Assembly: GCA_934525325.1 (NCBI GenBank)
Contig: CAKSZE010000028.1
Location: 1-22,595, forward strand
Reading direction: 5' to 3'
DNA length: 22,595 nt
Source of the DNA: an uncultured Faecalibacterium sp.
GTDB lineage: Bacteria > Bacillota > Clostridia > Oscillospirales > Ruminococcaceae
Shown: positions 8,568 to 15,332 of the stretch, piece by piece
Layout of the letters: every line of letters starts with the position of its first letter
Position numbering within the stretch: the stretch's first letter is position 1
Notes under the pieces: model-generated
What the model was told of the DNA's origin: nothing
Seen by the model: the letters and a program-made list of their open reading frames with translations, nothing else
The model's database searches: none
Translations under genes and position numbers: made by a program

Positions 8568-9478
8568 AAAATCTGCTGAAAATGAGCGACCTTTCCCCCG
8601 CCGAGCTGACCCACATTCTGGATGTGGCCGACCAGCTGAAAGCCGACTGCAAGGCGGGCCGCACCGCGCCGCTGCTGGCGGGCAAGAGCGTGGCGCTGCT
8701 GTTCTCTAAGGCGTCCACCCGCACCCGCACCAGCTTTGAGGTGGGCGTGTACCAGATGGGCGGTCTTGGCAACTACATGAACACCGCTGAATTACAGGCC
8801 GGGCGGGGCGAGCCTTTGCGGGACACCGCCCGGGTGCTGGGGCGCTACTACGACTGCGCCGTCTGGCGCACCTACCGCCAGCGGGATTTGGAAGAGCTGG
8901 CGGAGCTTTCCGGCATTCCGGTGATCAACGGCCTTACCGACTACGCCCACCCCTGTCAGGTGCTGGCGGACCTGATGACCATCCGGGAGCGCCGGGGCAC
9001 GCTGGCAGGGCTGAAACTCTGCTTTGTGGGCGATGGCAGCAACATGGCAAACAGCCTGATCGTGGGCGGCTTGCTGGCGGGGATGCAGGTATCCTGCGTC
9101 TGTCCCCCGGGCTACCGCCCGGCAGCGGATGTGCTGATGTTTGCCCACAAATACGGCAATGCCTTCCACCTGACCACCGACCCCGCCGAGGGCTTGCGGG
9201 ATGCGGACATCGTAGCCACCGCCGCGTGGAACACCACCGCCCCCGGCACTGCCGAGAGCGAGCAGCGCCTGCGGGATTTTGTGGGCTTCCAGCTCACCGG
9301 CCGTCTGCTGGAAAACGCAAAGCCCAACGCGCTGGTGCTGCACTGTCTGCCCGCCCACCGGGGCGAGGAGATCTCCACCGCCCTGTTCGAGCAGCACGCG
9401 GACGAGATCTTTGACGAAGCGGAAAACCGTCTGCACGTCCAGAAAGCCGTGCTGGCGGTGCTGCTGGCGGGCAAATAA
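8564..9478 (+). CDS. argF: Ornithine carbamoyltransferase
   Basis: A 304-aa enzyme making citrulline from ornithine and carbamoyl phosphate. The carbamoyl-phosphate motif STRTRT is at residues 51-56, HPCQ at 129-132, and the ornithine-side motif HCLPAHRG starts at His260 with Cys261. AAGGAG at 8553-8558 lies 5 nt before the ATG, inside the end of argD. It is the last gene of the cluster. The anabolic role is inferred from context, as no arcA or arcC is present. Confidence 0.96.
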   Translation: MKNLLKMSDLSPAELTHILDVADQLKADCKAGRTAPLLAGKSVALLFSKASTRTRTSFEVGVYQMGGLGNYMNTAELQAGRGEPLRDTARVLGRYYDCAVWRTYRQRDLEELAELSGIPVINGLTDYAHPCQVLADLMTIRERRGTLAGLKLCFVGDGSNMANSLIVGGLLAGMQVSCVCPPGYRPAADVLMFAHKYGNAFHLTTDPAEGLRDADIVATAAWNTTAPGTAESEQRLRDFVGFQLTGRLLENAKPNALVLHCLPAHRGEEISTALFEQHADEIFDEAENRLHVQKAVLAVLLAGK

Positions 9479-9501
9479 AAGCGCAATGACCCCATATACA
9501 G

Positions 9502-9539
9502 GGGACTGCCGCACAGCGCTGTGCGGCAGTCCCTTTTTT
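9502..9539 (+). terminator. Terminator of the arginine operon
   Basis: Positions 9502-9533 are a perfect 32-nt palindrome (half-site GGGACTGCCGCACAGC) followed by T6 at 9534-9539. It lies 23 nt after the argF stop. Confidence 0.95.
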
Positions 9540-9643
9540 GCGTCCCAAAAGGGTGCGCAAGGGCTTTTTTGGGGGGCTTGGGGACGATTCGATGCATTTC
9601 AAGGGTCATTCACGCAGAAATGCTCCACTTTTGCCGCCGTTCG

Positions 9644-9652
9644 TGGTATACT
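9644..9652 (+). promoter_or_regulatory. Extended -10 promoter-like element in the argF downstream gap
   Basis: TGGTATACT fits the extended -10 pattern TGnTATAAT with one mismatch. No good -35 is seen. No coding region follows before the terminator at 9707-9753. Confidence 0.4.
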
Positions 9653-9658
9653 ACGGGC

Positions 9659-9753
9659 GCAGAGCAGTACTCTGTTCAATATACCATTCCCATAATTCCT
9701 ATAGAGCAGAAAACCGTCCGGTAACCGCAAACCGGGCGGTTTTCTGTTTTTTT
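9659..9753 (+). ncRNA. Candidate short RNA of about 95 nt
   Basis: The interval between the extended -10 at 9644-9652 and the intrinsic terminator ending at 9753 has no credible ORF with a ribosome binding site. The predicted RNA would start near 9659, carry a small 5' hairpin (CAGAG-N5-CTCTG) and an AT-rich middle, and end in a 15-bp terminator stem. It could instead be an attenuated leader of the surface protein gene. No known RNA family is recognised. Confidence 0.35.
9707..9753 (+). terminator. Orphan intrinsic terminator
   Basis: A 15-bp stem (9707-9721 with 9732-9746, one G-U pair), a 10-nt loop and T7 at 9747-9753. It is about 170 nt beyond the operon terminator, so it is not needed for argF, and no gene precedes it. 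Confidence 0.85.
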
Positions 9754-9835
9754 GCGGGTGCGCCCGGTGTGCCGGGGCGTTTCAGCGCATTTGCGGGGCG
9801 ATTCGTGCCCAAAACCGTCCAAAGCGGGCGAAACG

Positions 9836-9882
9836 TGGTACACTGGGTACAACAAAAAAGCGCCCGGCTTGGAAGGGCGCTT
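9836..9882 (+). promoter_or_regulatory. Promoter and 5' hairpin of the surface protein gene
   Basis: TGGTACACT at 9836-9844 is an extended -10 like the one at 9644, with no clear -35. Transcription near 9851 would put the perfect 8-bp hairpin AAGCGCCC (9858-9865) / GGGCGCTT (9875-9882) at the very 5' end of the mRNA, just before the ribosome binding site at about 9885-9893. Such a 5'-end hairpin could protect the message; this is inferred. Confidence 0.45.
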
Positions 9883-9899
9883 GAAAAGGAGAGGATCTT

Positions 9900-12800
9900 A
9901 TGCAAAAACGGCTCATCAGCATGGTTCTGGCGCTGAGCATGGCACTGTCCGCAATGCCGCTGCCCGCCCTTGCCCAGAGCGCCCCGCCCGACACCGCCAG
10001 CGCCGCCGCACTGGCAGAGGAAAACGACGATGTCACCAATATCTTTCCAGACGATCACTACGGCGAGCCCGTCGGCGATTACTTCGGCGGCGGCAAAGGC
10101 AGCTGGTCCTACAACAAGGACACTAAGACGCTCACCCTGATAAACGGCACCTTCCGGCTCTACGATTACAGGTTTGACGGCTACAATAATTACATCCAAT
10201 GGAACATACAGATCGGAAAAGAAGCCACTCTGCTGGATGCACAGATCGGCTCGGACTACGATGACCGGTACACCGTGACCAACGCGGGCACTATTTCCGG
10301 CGGCACCTTCTACGGCAAGGTGACCTGCGCAGCCGGGGCTGTCATCAAGGACGGCAACTTTAAGAGAGCCGTTACCGTGGATAAGAATGCCACTATCGTG
10401 GATGAGAACGCCGGTACCGTGGAAGCTGCGGACGGCAAGGTTACCATTAACGGCGGTACGTTTGAAAACGGCGTGACCGTTGACGCGGTGGATATCCTTA
10501 CCATCAACGGCGGTACCTTTAAGGGCGGTACAAGCCGCTCTGTGGAGATCAACGGCGTGGGTGCAAATGTCGTCATCAACGGCGGCAGCTTTGAAAACGC
10601 GATCCGGGATGTCCGCAGCGGTGCACCGATTACCATCAACAGCGGTCTGTTCCAGAGCAAAGTGATAGCCGAGATCTGCGAAGTCAACGGCGGTCTGTTC
10701 ACCGCTGCAAGCGACCCTCTGTCCGTATCGGCACTCGTCAAGGGCGGCTACTTTGTGGCAGACCACGCTGGCGATGCTGGCGCTCTTGTGGCGATTGACG
10801 CCCACGATTCCCCGGTGTACGCCCCTGTCGCAGTGGCAGAGAATGGCACGGTGAACGAGTGGTCGGCAGACACTTATGGTACCCTCTATGTCGCTCCCAA
10901 TACCAGTGTCACCCTGAAGCCCACCCGCAAGCTGGAAAGTGTTTCCAGCGGTGACGACAAGCTGAACTATACTGCCAAGAACGGCGCGGTCAGCTTTACT
11001 GTGGGCACGGAAGCTGTCCGGCTCAACAGTATCACTTTGGAAGAACTGGTCATTGAAGCGAGCGGCTTCCCCAAGGGCACAGACGGCGGCGTCTACGGCG
11101 CAAAGGGCAAGGGCTGGTCCTTTGACCCGGACCGCAAAAATCCGGAGCACTTCGGCAGGAATACCCCAACCCTGATCATCGAGAAGGACGCCACGCTGGA
11201 CTTCGACAAGGTGACAAATAAGGCCGGTGCGGTGAAATTTGCGGTTGAAAACTACGGCGTCTTTACCGGCACGCTGAAAGCCGAGCTGAAATCCGACCTG
11301 TATGTGTACAACGGGGAGAGCGGCACGATCCGCAACGCCACGCTGGACGAGCTGAACAACCTTTACAACAACGGCCTTGTGGAGGACTCGGTGCTGCGCG
11401 TTGAATACATCGGCAACGGCTGGCGCGAAACGGCGCAGCCCGCTGTTATCCGCAACTCTGCGCTGGATATTATCGGCAACGGTTGGCTGGTGGCCAACAG
11501 CTCTACCTACAAGGCTGTACTGGACGGCTGCTATAACAGCGCCGGTTATACCGGAACTGCCACGATCGGCAACGGCGGCACGGTCAAAAACAGCAAAAGC
11601 ACCCTGAAGCTGCCGGTGGAAAATACGGCCGGCTATGACGGCAACGCAAAATACAACCAGCCCATCATTGACGGCGGCGAGTATACCGTTGTCTATAATG
11701 AGGGCGGTATCATTCAGAATAGCCCCACCATCCACGCACTGGTGGCAAAGGATACCAAGGACCTGAACGGCGCTTCCGGTTACTACACCCTGAACTACAC
11801 CGCACCGGAGAGCGCCACCTACTATAAGAAATACATCAACGGCATCAACGGCATGATCGAGGGCATTTGGGGTGCAAAGGTCTCCACCCTCTACGTTGAT
11901 ACCGATCTGAACACCATTTCGGTCATCACGCATGCCCCCATCAAGAGCGTGAACGGCGTAGCTTATAGCGGCTCTGTGCGCTATGATACAGAGCGCTACT
12001 CCAGTACCATCGACCTGAGCAAGTATGGTATCCCGCAGACCCATATCCTCAACCTGAGCGCCACCGGCGAGGGCGCGGCAGAGCTGCCGTCGGCAGACCC
12101 CGCAGACTTTGTCTTTGCCCTGCCTAACAACCTGACCTATGACGGCAACCCCAAGTGGGTGGATGTGGACGTTCGGGAAAACGCCACCAAGGAATACGGC
12201 GATGTTACCGTGACCTACAAGCAGGACGGCAAGGTGCTGAACGGTGCTCCCGTTGAGCCGGGCACTTACACCTTTACCGCTGTGGTAGCACCTACTGCCA
12301 CCTGCGCGGGCGGTGATGTGACCCCGCAGTATAACACGTTTACCATCTTGAAGGGCACGCTGAACCCCGCAGACTTTGCCTTTGCCCTGCCCAACGACCT
12401 GACCTATGACGGCAGCGCCAAGGAAGTAACCGTTAAGAACACCAGTGATAAGGACTACGGCGAGATCACCGTGACCTACAAGCAGAATGGTGAAGCACTG
12501 AACGGTGCTCCTACTGAACCGGGCGAATACAGCTATACCGTCACCGCCGCAGGCAGCGCACGGTATGTGGGCGGTACTGTTAAAACAGGCTCGTTCAGCA
12601 TCACAAACGCAGGCACGATCGACCCTGAACCGGAAAAGACCTATCAGCTTACCGTTGCCGGTGCGGACATCACCCTGCCTGAGGATGCAGACGCAAGCGC
12701 CCTGAAAGCAGGACAGCTGGTCAGCCTGACCGCTTACCCGGACACCGATACCGCGCACTTTGCCCAGTGGGTAGTGAGCGGCACTGACGGCGCACTGAAC

Positions 12801-13322
12801 CCGGCAGACCTGATGGATGCCGCAGACGAACCGCTGACAGAGGATGCCTTTAAGCAACGCACCCTGACCTTTAAAATGCCCACGCAGAACCTGAATATCA
12901 CCGCCGAGACCACCACGGTGGAGCAGCTGCCGGAAGAGGGCAGCGCCGCGTACAGCCCGCTGCAAACGGTGGGCATTCTGGCCGGTACAACGGCATTGTT
13001 TGCGGGCTGCGCAGTGATCGGCTACGAGGCCGTTACTTGCAGCATCCTTGTAAACCAGCTGCCCAAGGGCACGGCCATCCCGAGCACCCGGGAGCAGCTG
13101 GCCATGCTGCTGTGGAGCACCGCAGGCAAGCCCGAACCCGCTGCACCTGCTGTTTACAGCGATGTAGCCGAGCCTGACACCGCCAAGGCAGCCCGCTGGG
13201 CTGTGGAGTCCGGGCTGCTGCCCGACATGGGCGAGGGCGTCTTTACGCCCGGCAAGCGTGTGACCAAGGTACAGGTCATCCGCGCATGGAACCAGCTGAA
13301 AAAGCTGGGTCTGGCGAAATAA
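9900..13322 (+). CDS. Large secreted/surface protein with beta-helix, MBG-like and SLH-like modules
   Basis: 1140 aa. A Sec signal peptide (residues 1-25, cut after ALA) is followed by a GxGSWSY module around Trp69, a run of INGGTF-type repeats (about 130-260) suggesting a right-handed beta-helix, and a second GKGWSF module around Trp406. Two tandem Ig/MBG-like repeats (733-816 and 822-901) share an ADFxFALPN-LTYDG start. An InlB-B-repeat-like domain (about 914-1008) comes next, then one hydrophobic segment (about 1023-1045) and an SLH-like region (about 1060-1136, including STREQLAMLLW and FTPGKRVTKVQVIRAWNQL). No LPXTG motif or catalytic site is seen. Adhesion or a wall-associated structural role is inferred. 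AAGGAGAGG precedes the ATG. It is monocistronic, with its own promoter and a following hairpin. Confidence 0.85.
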   Translation: MQKRLISMVLALSMALSAMPLPALAQSAPPDTASAAALAEENDDVTNIFPDDHYGEPVGDYFGGGKGSWSYNKDTKTLTLINGTFRLYDYRFDGYNNYIQWNIQIGKEATLLDAQIGSDYDDRYTVTNAGTISGGTFYGKVTCAAGAVIKDGNFKRAVTVDKNATIVDENAGTVEAADGKVTINGGTFENGVTVDAVDILTINGGTFKGGTSRSVEINGVGANVVINGGSFENAIRDVRSGAPITINSGLFQSKVIAEICEVNGGLFTAASDPLSVSALVKGGYFVADHAGDAGALVAIDAHDSPVYAPVAVAENGTVNEWSADTYGTLYVAPNTSVTLKPTRKLESVSSGDDKLNYTAKNGAVSFTVGTEAVRLNSITLEELVIEASGFPKGTDGGVYGAKGKGWSFDPDRKNPEHFGRNTPTLIIEKDATLDFDKVTNKAGAVKFAVENYGVFTGTLKAELKSDLYVYNGESGTIRNATLDELNNLYNNGLVEDSVLRVEYIGNGWRETAQPAVIRNSALDIIGNGWLVANSSTYKAVLDGCYNSAGYTGTATIGNGGTVKNSKSTLKLPVENTAGYDGNAKYNQPIIDGGEYTVVYNEGGIIQNSPTIHALVAKDTKDLNGASGYYTLNYTAPESATYYKKYINGINGMIEGIWGAKVSTLYVDTDLNTISVITHAPIKSVNGVAYSGSVRYDTERYSSTIDLSKYGIPQTHILNLSATGEGAAELPSADPADFVFALPNNLTYDGNPKWVDVDVRENATKEYGDVTVTYKQDGKVLNGAPVEPGTYTFTAVVAPTATCAGGDVTPQYNTFTILKGTLNPADFAFALPNDLTYDGSAKEVTVKNTSDKDYGEITVTYKQNGEALNGAPTEPGEYSYTVTAAGSARYVGGTVKTGSFSITNAGTIDPEPEKTYQLTVAGADITLPEDADASALKAGQLVSLTAYPDTDTAHFAQWVVSGTDGALNPADLMDAADEPLTEDAFKQRTLTFKMPTQNLNITAETTTVEQLPEEGSAAYSPLQTVGILAGTTALFAGCAVIGYEAVTCSILVNQLPKGTAIPSTREQLAMLLWSTAGKPEPAAPAVYSDVAEPDTAKAARWAVESGLLPDMGEGVFTPGKRVTKVQVIRAWNQLKKLGLAK

Positions 13323-13358
13323 CCATTGCCATCTCCCGATCGATCCTTTCCAATAAGC

Positions 13359-13398
13359 GCAGCAAGGCCGTCCGGCGAATGCCGGACGGCCTTGCTGC
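13359..13398 (+). terminator. Strong hairpin after the surface protein gene
   Basis: A perfect 18-bp stem (13359-13376 with 13381-13398) with loop GAAT lies 36 nt after the stop. Only a weak ATTT follows, so it may act as a terminator or as a 3'-end stabilising hairpin. Confidence 0.7.
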
Positions 13399-13413
13399 AT
13401 TTGGGGGAACGAA

Positions 13414-13462
13414 CCCTCTCAGTCACGCCTGACGGCGTGCCAGCTCCCCCGAAGGGGGAGCC
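13414..13462 (+). repeat. Palindromic repeat unit a (solo)
   Basis: The unit starts CCCTCTCAGTCACG and contains two hairpins: CACGCC-TGAC-GGCGTG, then GCTCCCCC-GAA-GGGGGAGC. It is the same design as the unit at 13671 and, inverted, those near 13609 and 13776. The sequence to 13515 contains GAAGTTTTC and TTTAC-like words also found in the cores of the neighbouring elements. Confidence 0.75.
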
Positions 13463-13515
13463 TTTGGCATGGCGGGGAAGTTTTCGGCTCAAGTGTAAAG
13501 CGGCTTGCCGGGAGT

Positions 13516-13650
13516 ACCCCTTCCGTCTGCTCCCGCTGGTCGCAGCCACCTTCCCCAAGGGGACGGCTTTAGCGGCGGCGGGAAACTTTGCGGCAGCGCC
13601 AAAAGGCGTCCCCTTGGGGGAGCTGGCGAGCGTAGCGAGACTGAGGGGGT
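13516..13650. repeat. MITE-like inverted-repeat element (units e and b)
   Basis: The left end (about 13516-13570) and right end (about 13601-13650) are imperfect inverted repeats of each other, each carrying a CCCCAAGGGG-type hairpin and a CTCAGTCTCGC-like outer end. They flank a core of about 30 nt with GGAAACTTT. No ORF with coding signs is present. Confidence 0.65.
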
Positions 13651-13670
13651 ATTGGGGCTGACGGCGTGCG

Positions 13671-13819
13671 CCCTCTCAGTCACCTGCGGTGACAGCTCTC
13701 CCAAAGGGAGAGCCAAGAGCACTGCCGGAAACTTTCTCATTACACTTAAAACTTCAGCAATGAGCCTTACGGCTTGGCTCTCCCTTTGGGAGAGCTGGCG
13801 CGGGAGCGCCTGAGAGGGC
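13671..13819. repeat. MITE-like inverted-repeat element (units c and d)
   Basis: Outer ends CCCTCTCAG (13671) and CTGAGAGGG (ending 13819) are inverted copies. Inside them is a perfect 23-nt inverted repeat, 13695-13717 with 13773-13795, each arm itself a hairpin of the form GCTCTCCC-AAA-GGGAGAGC. The 55-nt core contains GGAAACTTT and TTACACTT. It looks like a small non-autonomous palindromic element. Confidence 0.75.
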
Positions 13820-13834
13820 TTCAAATCGGCGGAG

Positions 13835-13895
13835 CCGGAAAAAACGGTTAAAAGATCTTCACGCCGAACAGGCGTGAATCTTCAGTTTTTTCCGG
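13835..13895. repeat. Long imperfect hairpin
   Basis: The outer arms CCGGAAAAAAC (13835-13845) and GTTTTTTCCGG (13885-13895) enclose an inner stem TTCACGCC (13858-13865) / GGCGTGAA (13871-13878). No gene is visible; it belongs to the intergenic palindrome cluster. Confidence 0.6.
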
Positions 13896-13917
13896 TGCAG
13901 CCCTCTGCTTTGGGGTT

Positions 13918-13941
13918 AAAAGGGGCGAGCAGCCCCTTTTT
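13918..13941. terminator. Bidirectional terminator-like palindrome
   Basis: AAAAGGGGC (13918-13926) and GCCCCTTTT (13932-13940) flank a 5-nt loop, with an A-run on one side and a T-run on the other. It lies between the convergent surface protein and GIY-YIG genes and could stop transcription from both sides. Confidence 0.6.
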
Positions 13942-13979
13942 CGTGGCTCCAGCGCGTCGAAATCGCTGGCACTTTTCTG

Positions 13980-14005
13980 GTTCTCTTTTGGTGTCAAAAG
14001 AGAAC
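13980..14005. repeat. Perfect 11-bp inverted repeat
   Basis: GTTCTCTTTTG and CAAAAGAGAAC flank the loop GTGT. It lies 48 nt past the stop of the minus-strand GIY-YIG gene. No T-run follows on either strand, so it is listed as a repeat. 14006-14053 shows nothing further. Confidence 0.6.
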
Positions 14006-14053
14006 ATCCCTCGGCAGGCAGAAACTTTCCCCGCGGAGGGCATTTCAAATCGT

Positions 14054-14338
14054 CTACACCCCGGGGCACCCGGCGGCGCGCCATGCGGCGCACAGCACCT
14101 CTTTTTCTGGCTTGGAGAGCTTTTTTAGCGCGGCTTCCCGGCGCAGGGCGGCGCGCTTATCCGCGCAGCGCTCTATATAGGCAAAGCCCACCGCGCCGTG
14201 GGCGCGGGTGTAGCGGGCGCCTTTGCCGCTCTGGTGCGCTTTCAGCCGGGCGGCGGGGTGGTTCGTCCAACCGGTGTACAGCTGCCCGCCGGTGCAGCGC
14301 ACCATGTAGACGTAGGCGATGTCAGGCAAGGCGTCCAT
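14054..14338 (-). CDS. GIY-YIG domain protein (UPF0213/YhbQ-like)
   Basis: A 94-aa protein that is essentially one GIY-YIG endonuclease domain. The GIY-like segment is YVYMVRC, the YIG-like segment LYTGWT, followed by the conserved ARLKAHQSGKGARYTR. The glutamate region is RREAALKKLSKPEKEVL. The length and pattern fit the UPF0213/YhbQ family of small stand-alone GIY-YIG proteins, whose cellular role is poorly defined. The start at 14338 overlaps the end of the upstream MYG1-family gene by 17 nt, with AGGTG about 11 nt upstream. The two genes are probably one transcript. Confidence 0.85.
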   Translation of the reverse strand: MDALPDIAYVYMVRCTGGQLYTGWTNHPAARLKAHQSGKGARYTRAHGAVGFAYIERCADKRAALRREAALKKLSKPEKEVLCAAWRAAGCPGV

Positions 14339-15152
14339 TGTTTTTCAGCACCTGACGGCAGGCGGCAAGGGCGGTCTCCTTGTCCTTGGCGGTGATAAGA
14401 AAACGGCTGGCGTGGCAGAAACTGATACCCGGGATGCCGCTCTTCTGCTCGATGACCTCCTGCGGCTGCCCCGCCCACGACTGCGGGAAGGGCAGCTTGG
14501 ACTTCTTGGTCTTGTGGTCGGTGACGCACTGGGCGCTCCACCCGCCGCGCTGGCTGGGGTACACCACAAACAGGGCGTCGGTCTTGTACAGGCCGTTTTT
14601 CCACGGCAGATAGCAGGGCAGCACCACGATGCCGTCGCGGGAGCTGCGGTAGGCCTGCTGTACTTTTTCGTCCGCGCGGTTCACGGCGTTGGCACTGTCG
14701 ATCTGGTTTTCCAGGATCTGCTTTGCCACGGCCACCGCCTTGAAAAAGCAGCTGTCCTGATCCTCTTTGGAGTCCCACACCGGGTTGAAAAAGCCGATGG
14801 CATCGCACAGGCTGTTCTGCTCGCCGGTGTTGTCGTTCAAATCAAGCGGCTGGATGAAGTTTTCGTCAATGAGCCGCGCCTGCCGCTCGCCCACAAGGCC
14901 GGGGCCCAGCACCCGCCACAGCAGACCAAAGGCCGCGTAGGGCACGCCGTTGGCGCGGTACTCCCGGGGCTCCTGATGGTGGTCGAACATCCCAAAGCCG
15001 ATATCATACACGATGCCGTCAAAATCGTCAGGCACGGTAAAGCCGCGGGTGATCTTGATATCCGGGCGCAGAATTTGCAGCAGCGCCGTAGCAAACACGT
15101 CATCGGCATGGAATTTGCCGGCGTGGGTAAAACCGTTTGCGGGAATTTTCAT
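14322..15152 (-). CDS. MYG1-family (UPF0160) metal-dependent hydrolase-like protein
   Basis: A 276-aa protein with the MYG1 hallmarks: THAGKFHADDVFATALL at the N-terminus (His15, Asp17, Asp18), YDIG (Asp50) and FDHHQ (Asp57, His58, His59), a DHH-like metal site. The C-terminal part has SWAG and FCHASRF-type segments typical of the family. Eukaryotic MYG1 has been described as an RNA exonuclease; bacterial members are largely uncharacterised, so nuclease activity here is inferred. GGAAGAGG lies upstream of the start. It has its own promoter at 15206-15234 and overlaps the GIY-YIG gene. Confidence 0.88.
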   Translation of the reverse strand: MKIPANGFTHAGKFHADDVFATALLQILRPDIKITRGFTVPDDFDGIVYDIGFGMFDHHQEPREYRANGVPYAAFGLLWRVLGPGLVGERQARLIDENFIQPLDLNDNTGEQNSLCDAIGFFNPVWDSKEDQDSCFFKAVAVAKQILENQIDSANAVNRADEKVQQAYRSSRDGIVVLPCYLPWKNGLYKTDALFVVYPSQRGGWSAQCVTDHKTKKSKLPFPQSWAGQPQEVIEQKSGIPGISFCHASRFLITAKDKETALAACRQVLKNNGRLA

Positions 15153-15205
15153 GGACTTGATACCTCTTCCTTATTTTCAGATACACCTTAGTTTCATCTT
15201 GTACC

Positions 15206-15234
15206 AGTATAGCACAATCCCGCCCGCGGGACAA
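15206..15234 (-). promoter_or_regulatory. Promoter of the MYG1/GIY-YIG operon
   Basis: On the minus strand, TTGTCC (15229-15234) and TATACT (15206-15211) are 17 nt apart, with a TGC extension before the -10. The -35 abuts the T-run of the preceding lipoprotein terminator. Confidence 0.65.
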
Positions 15235-15238
15235 CAAA

Positions 15239-15270
15239 AAGGAGCTGCCGCTTGGGTGCGGCAGCTCCTT
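15239..15270 (-). terminator. Terminator of lipoprotein gene 1
   Basis: A perfect 13-bp stem (GGAGCTGCCGC core) with a 6-nt loop, followed on the minus strand by a T-run. It is nearly identical to those at 16472 and 17719. Confidence 0.9.
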
Positions 15271-15332
15271 AGAGCACATATTACGCGGTATGGGACGTAG
15301 GCTGTGTGTGGAAAATTGCGGTCATGGGGTTA

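Noticed and set aside
9699..13400. Very long antisense frame opposite the surface protein gene
   Set aside because: The + strand protein has a signal peptide, ribosome binding site and coherent domains. The antisense product is low-complexity Gly/Val/His/Ala-rich and runs through the flanking hairpins.
13326..13813. Open frames through the repeat cluster
   Set aside because: They are made of palindromic repeat sequence, have no ribosome binding sites and give low-complexity products.
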